The notes under the pieces: model-generated
Seen by the model: the letters and a program-made list of their open reading frames with translations, nothing else
The model's database searches: none
What the model was told of the DNA's origin: nothing
Translations under genes and position numbers: made by a program
In this document: in pieces, positions 13,161 through 15,829 of the stretch
Position numbering within the stretch: the stretch's first letter is position 1
Layout of the letters: each line of letters opens with the position of its first letter
NCBI GenBank assembly: GCA_022508635.1
Contig: JAFLUV010000012.1
Span: 1 to 15,829 of the forward strand
Direction of reading: 5' to 3'
Length of the DNA: 15,829 nt
From: Prevotellaceae bacterium
Lineage (GTDB): Bacteria; Bacteroidota; Bacteroidia; Bacteroidales; Bacteroidaceae

Positions 13161-14951
13161 ATGAGAAAGCTAAGCACAGACGAAATCAATATGCTCATGC
13201 AGCAAGGCTGCACGGCAGAGAACTGGGAAAACATCACGGTGGCCGACGACTTCCGCCCCGGACACGTCCTGCAGACCGACTTCTACGGCGAGGTCACGCT
13301 GGGCAGCTTCCACAAGACAATCGAGGTAGACGGCTTCGTCAAGCACAGCGGCATACGCCGCTCCACACTGCGAAACTGCATCATCGGCAACGACTGCCTC
13401 ATAGAAAACGTGGGCTGCATCAACACAACCTCCGGCGCATCCTTCGGCGAAGGGCACGTCGTCTCCGTTCTCAACGAAGTGGGAGACGGGAACGTAATGA
13501 TATTCGACGGACTCAACTCCCAGCTCGCATCCCTCATGGTCAGGCACGAGCAGGACCGCGAATTCACGGCCGCCGTGCGACGGCTCATCACGAAAGAAAT
13601 CTCGGAACACAGCCTGAGCATAACCACCATAGGCAACGACGTGCGCATCACCTCCACCAAAGAAATCACGAACTGCCACATCAGCGACGGCTGCATCATA
13701 GACGGAGCCCTCCGCCTCCGCGACTGCACGCTCAAGAGCATCCCCAGCGCGGCAGTCAACATCGGCGTAGGAGTCATCTGCATCAACTCGGTCATCTACA
13801 ACGGCTCCACCATAGCAAACGCCGCAAAACTGGAGAACTGCTTCGTAGGCGAAGCCTGCAAAATCACCGACGGATTCACGGCAGAGAACAGCCTCTTCTT
13901 CGCCAACTGCTACATGAGCAACGGCGAAGCCTGCGCAGCCTTCTGCGGCCCCTTCTCCGCCTCGCACCACAAAAGCTCGCTCCTCATCGGCGGAATGTTC
14001 TCCTTCTACAACGCCGGGTCGGGCACGAACTTCTCCAACCACGCATACAAGATGGGGCCGATGCACTGGGGCATACTGGAGCGAGGCACCAAGACCGCCA
14101 GCGGAAGCTACATACTCATGCCCGCACGCATAGGCACCTTCAGCGTATGCTTCGGAAAACTCATGCACCACCCCGACACACGGAAGCTGCCCTTCTCCTA
14201 CCTCATCGCCTACGGCGACGACATGTACCTCGTGCCCGGACGCAACCTCACCACCGTAGGACTCTACCGCGACATCCGCAAGTGGCCCAGGCGCGACAAA
14301 CGGGAAAAGACACACGGCAGGAACTCCATCATCAACTTCGACTGGCTCTCCCCCTTCTCCGTAGGCGGCATCATGGTGGCAAAACGCACGCTCGAGGCAC
14401 TGCGCGAAGTATCGGGAGACGTAGCAACCTACAACTTCCACGACTACGTCATCAAGAACTCATCGCTCAAGAAAGGCATTAAGTACTACGACATCGCCCT
14501 GCGCATCTACATGGGCGCAGTCATGAAGCGACACCGACTCGAGCACCCGAAGTCCGCCGTCGGCACAGGCAAATGGAGCGACCTCAGCGGCCTGCTCATA
14601 CCACAAAGCGAGGAAATCCGCATCGTAGAAGCCGTCAAGGACGGCACGCTCGGCAGCATACGCGACATACGGGAAGAGTTCGTCCGCGCCAACGACAACT
14701 ACTCCGAGTACCGATGGGCATGGAGCTACCGACTCATCTGTGAGTACTACGGCATCAGCGAGATAACCGAAGAGACGGCAGCACAAGTACACCAAGACTA
14801 CATCCAGGCACGCAGGGCATGGATAGCAGAGATACGGAAAGACGCACTCAAAGAGTATGAGCTCGGCGACATAGACAAAGCCGTGCTCGACGACTTCATG
14901 GCTCAGCTCGACCAGGAAACAGAATGGGAAAACCTCAAGTATGACATGTAG
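13161..14951 (+). CDS. DUF4954 family protein with left-handed beta-helix-like repeats
   Basis: A 596-residue protein that I recognise as the DUF4954 family of Bacteroidota and spirochaetes, with no established function known to me. Residues about 55-270 contain irregular hexapeptide-like units (for example NCIIGNDCLIENV, NCHISDGCIIDGALRL, NSVIYNGSTIANAAKLENCFVG, cited by pieces) typical of left-handed beta-helix acyl- or sugar-nucleotide transferases. The next section (about 280-400) is rich in Gly, His and Tyr and holds MHHPDTRKLPFSY. The C-terminal 170 residues are helical and charged. No signal peptide or membrane segment is seen, so it should be cytoplasmic. An (AT)n tract abuts the start codon. 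Codon use is strongly C-ending, unlike the G-rich purF-like gene on the same strand. Confidence 0.8.
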   Translation: MRKLSTDEINMLMQQGCTAENWENITVADDFRPGHVLQTDFYGEVTLGSFHKTIEVDGFVKHSGIRRSTLRNCIIGNDCLIENVGCINTTSGASFGEGHVVSVLNEVGDGNVMIFDGLNSQLASLMVRHEQDREFTAAVRRLITKEISEHSLSITTIGNDVRITSTKEITNCHISDGCIIDGALRLRDCTLKSIPSAAVNIGVGVICINSVIYNGSTIANAAKLENCFVGEACKITDGFTAENSLFFANCYMSNGEACAAFCGPFSASHHKSSLLIGGMFSFYNAGSGTNFSNHAYKMGPMHWGILERGTKTASGSYILMPARIGTFSVCFGKLMHHPDTRKLPFSYLIAYGDDMYLVPGRNLTTVGLYRDIRKWPRRDKREKTHGRNSIINFDWLSPFSVGGIMVAKRTLEALREVSGDVATYNFHDYVIKNSSLKKGIKYYDIALRIYMGAVMKRHRLEHPKSAVGTGKWSDLSGLLIPQSEEIRIVEAVKDGTLGSIRDIREEFVRANDNYSEYRWAWSYRLICEYYGISEITEETAAQVHQDYIQARRAWIAEIRKDALKEYELGDIDKAVLDDFMAQLDQETEWENLKYDM

Positions 14952-14959
14952 AGGGGAAC

Positions 14960-15781
14960 TCACCTCCTGCAGAGCTCCCAGAAAGCAATGGCAGCAGCGT
15001 TGCCCACATTCAGGCTGTCCACCCCATGGTGCATGGGAATCCTCACCACAAAGTCCGCAGCATCTATGACCGCCCCGGGCAGACCATCGCCCTCAGTCCC
15101 CATGACAAGGGCAAGGCGGCGGGCGGACTTCAGCACCGGACTGTCTATGGAGACATTGTCGTGGCGCAACGCCATCGCCGCCGTCGTAAAGCCTAACTCA
15201 CACAGCTTCCGTATACTGCCCGCACCAGAATCGCCATCCGCGTCGAGCCACGTCCAAGGGACAAGAAAGACGCTTCCCATGGAAACGCGCACAGCACGAC
15301 GGTTGAGAGGGTCACAGGAATCGCGCGTCATCAGCACCGCATCCACACCCAAAGCCGCAGCCGAACGGAATATGGCGCCGACGTTCGTCGTATCGACCAC
15401 GCCATGCAGGACAACGACGCGGCGTGCCCCGCGGCACACCTCCTCGGGTGCAAGTGCCACGGGGCGGCGCATGGCGCAGAGCACACCGCGCGTCAGGGCG
15501 TAGCCGGTAAGGCGGGCCAGAAGGTCACGGCTCCCGGTGTAGACAGGCATACCCTCGGGACACCGCCGGATGATGCTGCGTGCATCGCCCTCTATATGCC
15601 TGCGCTCGCAGAGCAACGACACAGGCTCCAGCCCCGCATCCAAAGCCACACTGATCACCTTCGGGCTTTCAGCAATGAAAAGCCCCTTCTCCGGTTCGAG
15701 TTTGTTGCGCAACTGTGCCTCCGTCAGGCTGGCATAGACCTCCAGCCCGGGCGCCTCGAGCGATGTCACCTCCCGTATCAT
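14960..15781 (-). CDS. TrmH/SpoU-family RNA 2'-O-methyltransferase
   Basis: A 273-residue SPOUT methyltransferase. An N-terminal L30e-like substrate-binding region (about 15-100, with LFIAESPKV) precedes the knotted catalytic domain. Motif 1 is NVGAIFR (133-139), motif 2 is MGTEGDG (227-233), and motif 3 is IPM...SLNVGNAAAI (248-265). It should methylate a ribose 2'-OH in rRNA or tRNA using SAM; the target base cannot be read from sequence. The ATG at 15781 is preferred. A TTG at 15793 would add four residues directly after the stop of the upstream frame. It converges on the DUF4954 gene with only 8 nt between stops and no obvious terminator. Confidence 0.9.
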   Translation of the reverse strand: MIREVTSLEAPGLEVYASLTEAQLRNKLEPEKGLFIAESPKVISVALDAGLEPVSLLCERRHIEGDARSIIRRCPEGMPVYTGSRDLLARLTGYALTRGVLCAMRRPVALAPEEVCRGARRVVVLHGVVDTTNVGAIFRSAAALGVDAVLMTRDSCDPLNRRAVRVSMGSVFLVPWTWLDADGDSGAGSIRKLCELGFTTAAMALRHDNVSIDSPVLKSARRLALVMGTEGDGLPGAVIDAADFVVRIPMHHGVDSLNVGNAAAIAFWELCRR

Positions 15782-15796
15782 CCCGTATGTCAATGT

Positions 15797-15829
15797 TTAG
15801 ATTTTCACGACGGCTTCCATAGTATTGCC
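15797..15829 (-). CDS. Possible 3' end of an upstream gene (partial)
   Basis: Eleven codons are open from the window edge to a TAA at 15799-15797, ending NTMEAVVKI, 15 nt before the methyltransferase ATG. The spacing would fit an operon, but the fragment is too short to identify or even prove coding. Confidence 0.3.
   Translation of the reverse strand, partial: GNTMEAVVKI

Noticed and set aside
13170..14441. Minus-strand frame of 423 codons opposite DUF4954.
   Set aside because: Low-complexity Val/Ala/Glu/Asp/Gly composition typical of an antisense shadow; no start context or motifs.
13034..14482. Plus-strand frame of 482 codons overlapping DUF4954 in another frame.
   Set aside because: Extremely Arg/His-rich, crosses the promoter and start of DUF4954, and reflects the C-rich codon pattern of the real gene.

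Overview
The window looks like a chromosomal stretch from a member of the Bacteroidota, most likely order Bacteroidales (Bacteroides/Prevotella-like). The reasons are a GldH-type lipoprotein gene, a DUF4954 protein, a Cys-less PurF paralogue of a kind I associate with this group, few clear Shine-Dalgarno sites, and repeated TAnnTTTG -7 promoter elements, several with a TTTG -33 box 19-20 nt upstream. No tRNA, rRNA, insertion sequence or CRISPR array was seen.

Layout. At 209-3925 a minus-strand operon runs metF (methylenetetrahydrofolate reductase), holB (DNA polymerase III delta'), a PSP1/RicT-type protein and gldH. At 4025-5371 ugd (UDP-glucose 6-dehydrogenase) runs divergently from metF and ends at a strong hairpin terminator. 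At 5496-7568 a compact minus-strand operon encodes a FabG-type ketoreductase, a hotdog dehydratase-like protein, a YbgC-like thioesterase and a second hotdog dehydratase-like protein. Together they resemble the ApeQ/ApeP/ApeK/ApeI part of an aryl-polyene (type II PKS-like) pathway, but no ketosynthase or ACP is present. The rnr gene (RNase R) runs divergently at 7810-10038, followed by two families of short tandem repeats. At 10352-11779 is a PurF-family protein that keeps its PRPP loop and Fe-S cysteines but has lost the catalytic Cys2. Facing it on the minus strand are queD and queE (12819-11867), with overlapping reading frames. At 13161-14951 is a DUF4954 gene, convergent with a TrmH/SpoU rRNA-type methyltransferase gene (15781-14960).

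Most interesting points. (1) The roughly 50-nt leader of queDE folds like a class I preQ1 riboswitch, with each ligand-contacting base I know of in place, so the queuosine-precursor operon is probably controlled by its own pathway product. (2) The two hotdog proteins have complementary active sites: one has the His but Gln instead of Glu, the other has the Glu but no His. This fits a heterodimeric dehydratase. (3) The PurF paralogue has a degenerate glutaminase half. (4) The 10.35-12.8 kb segment is G-rich on the + strand, while both flanks are C-rich, even between genes with the same orientation.
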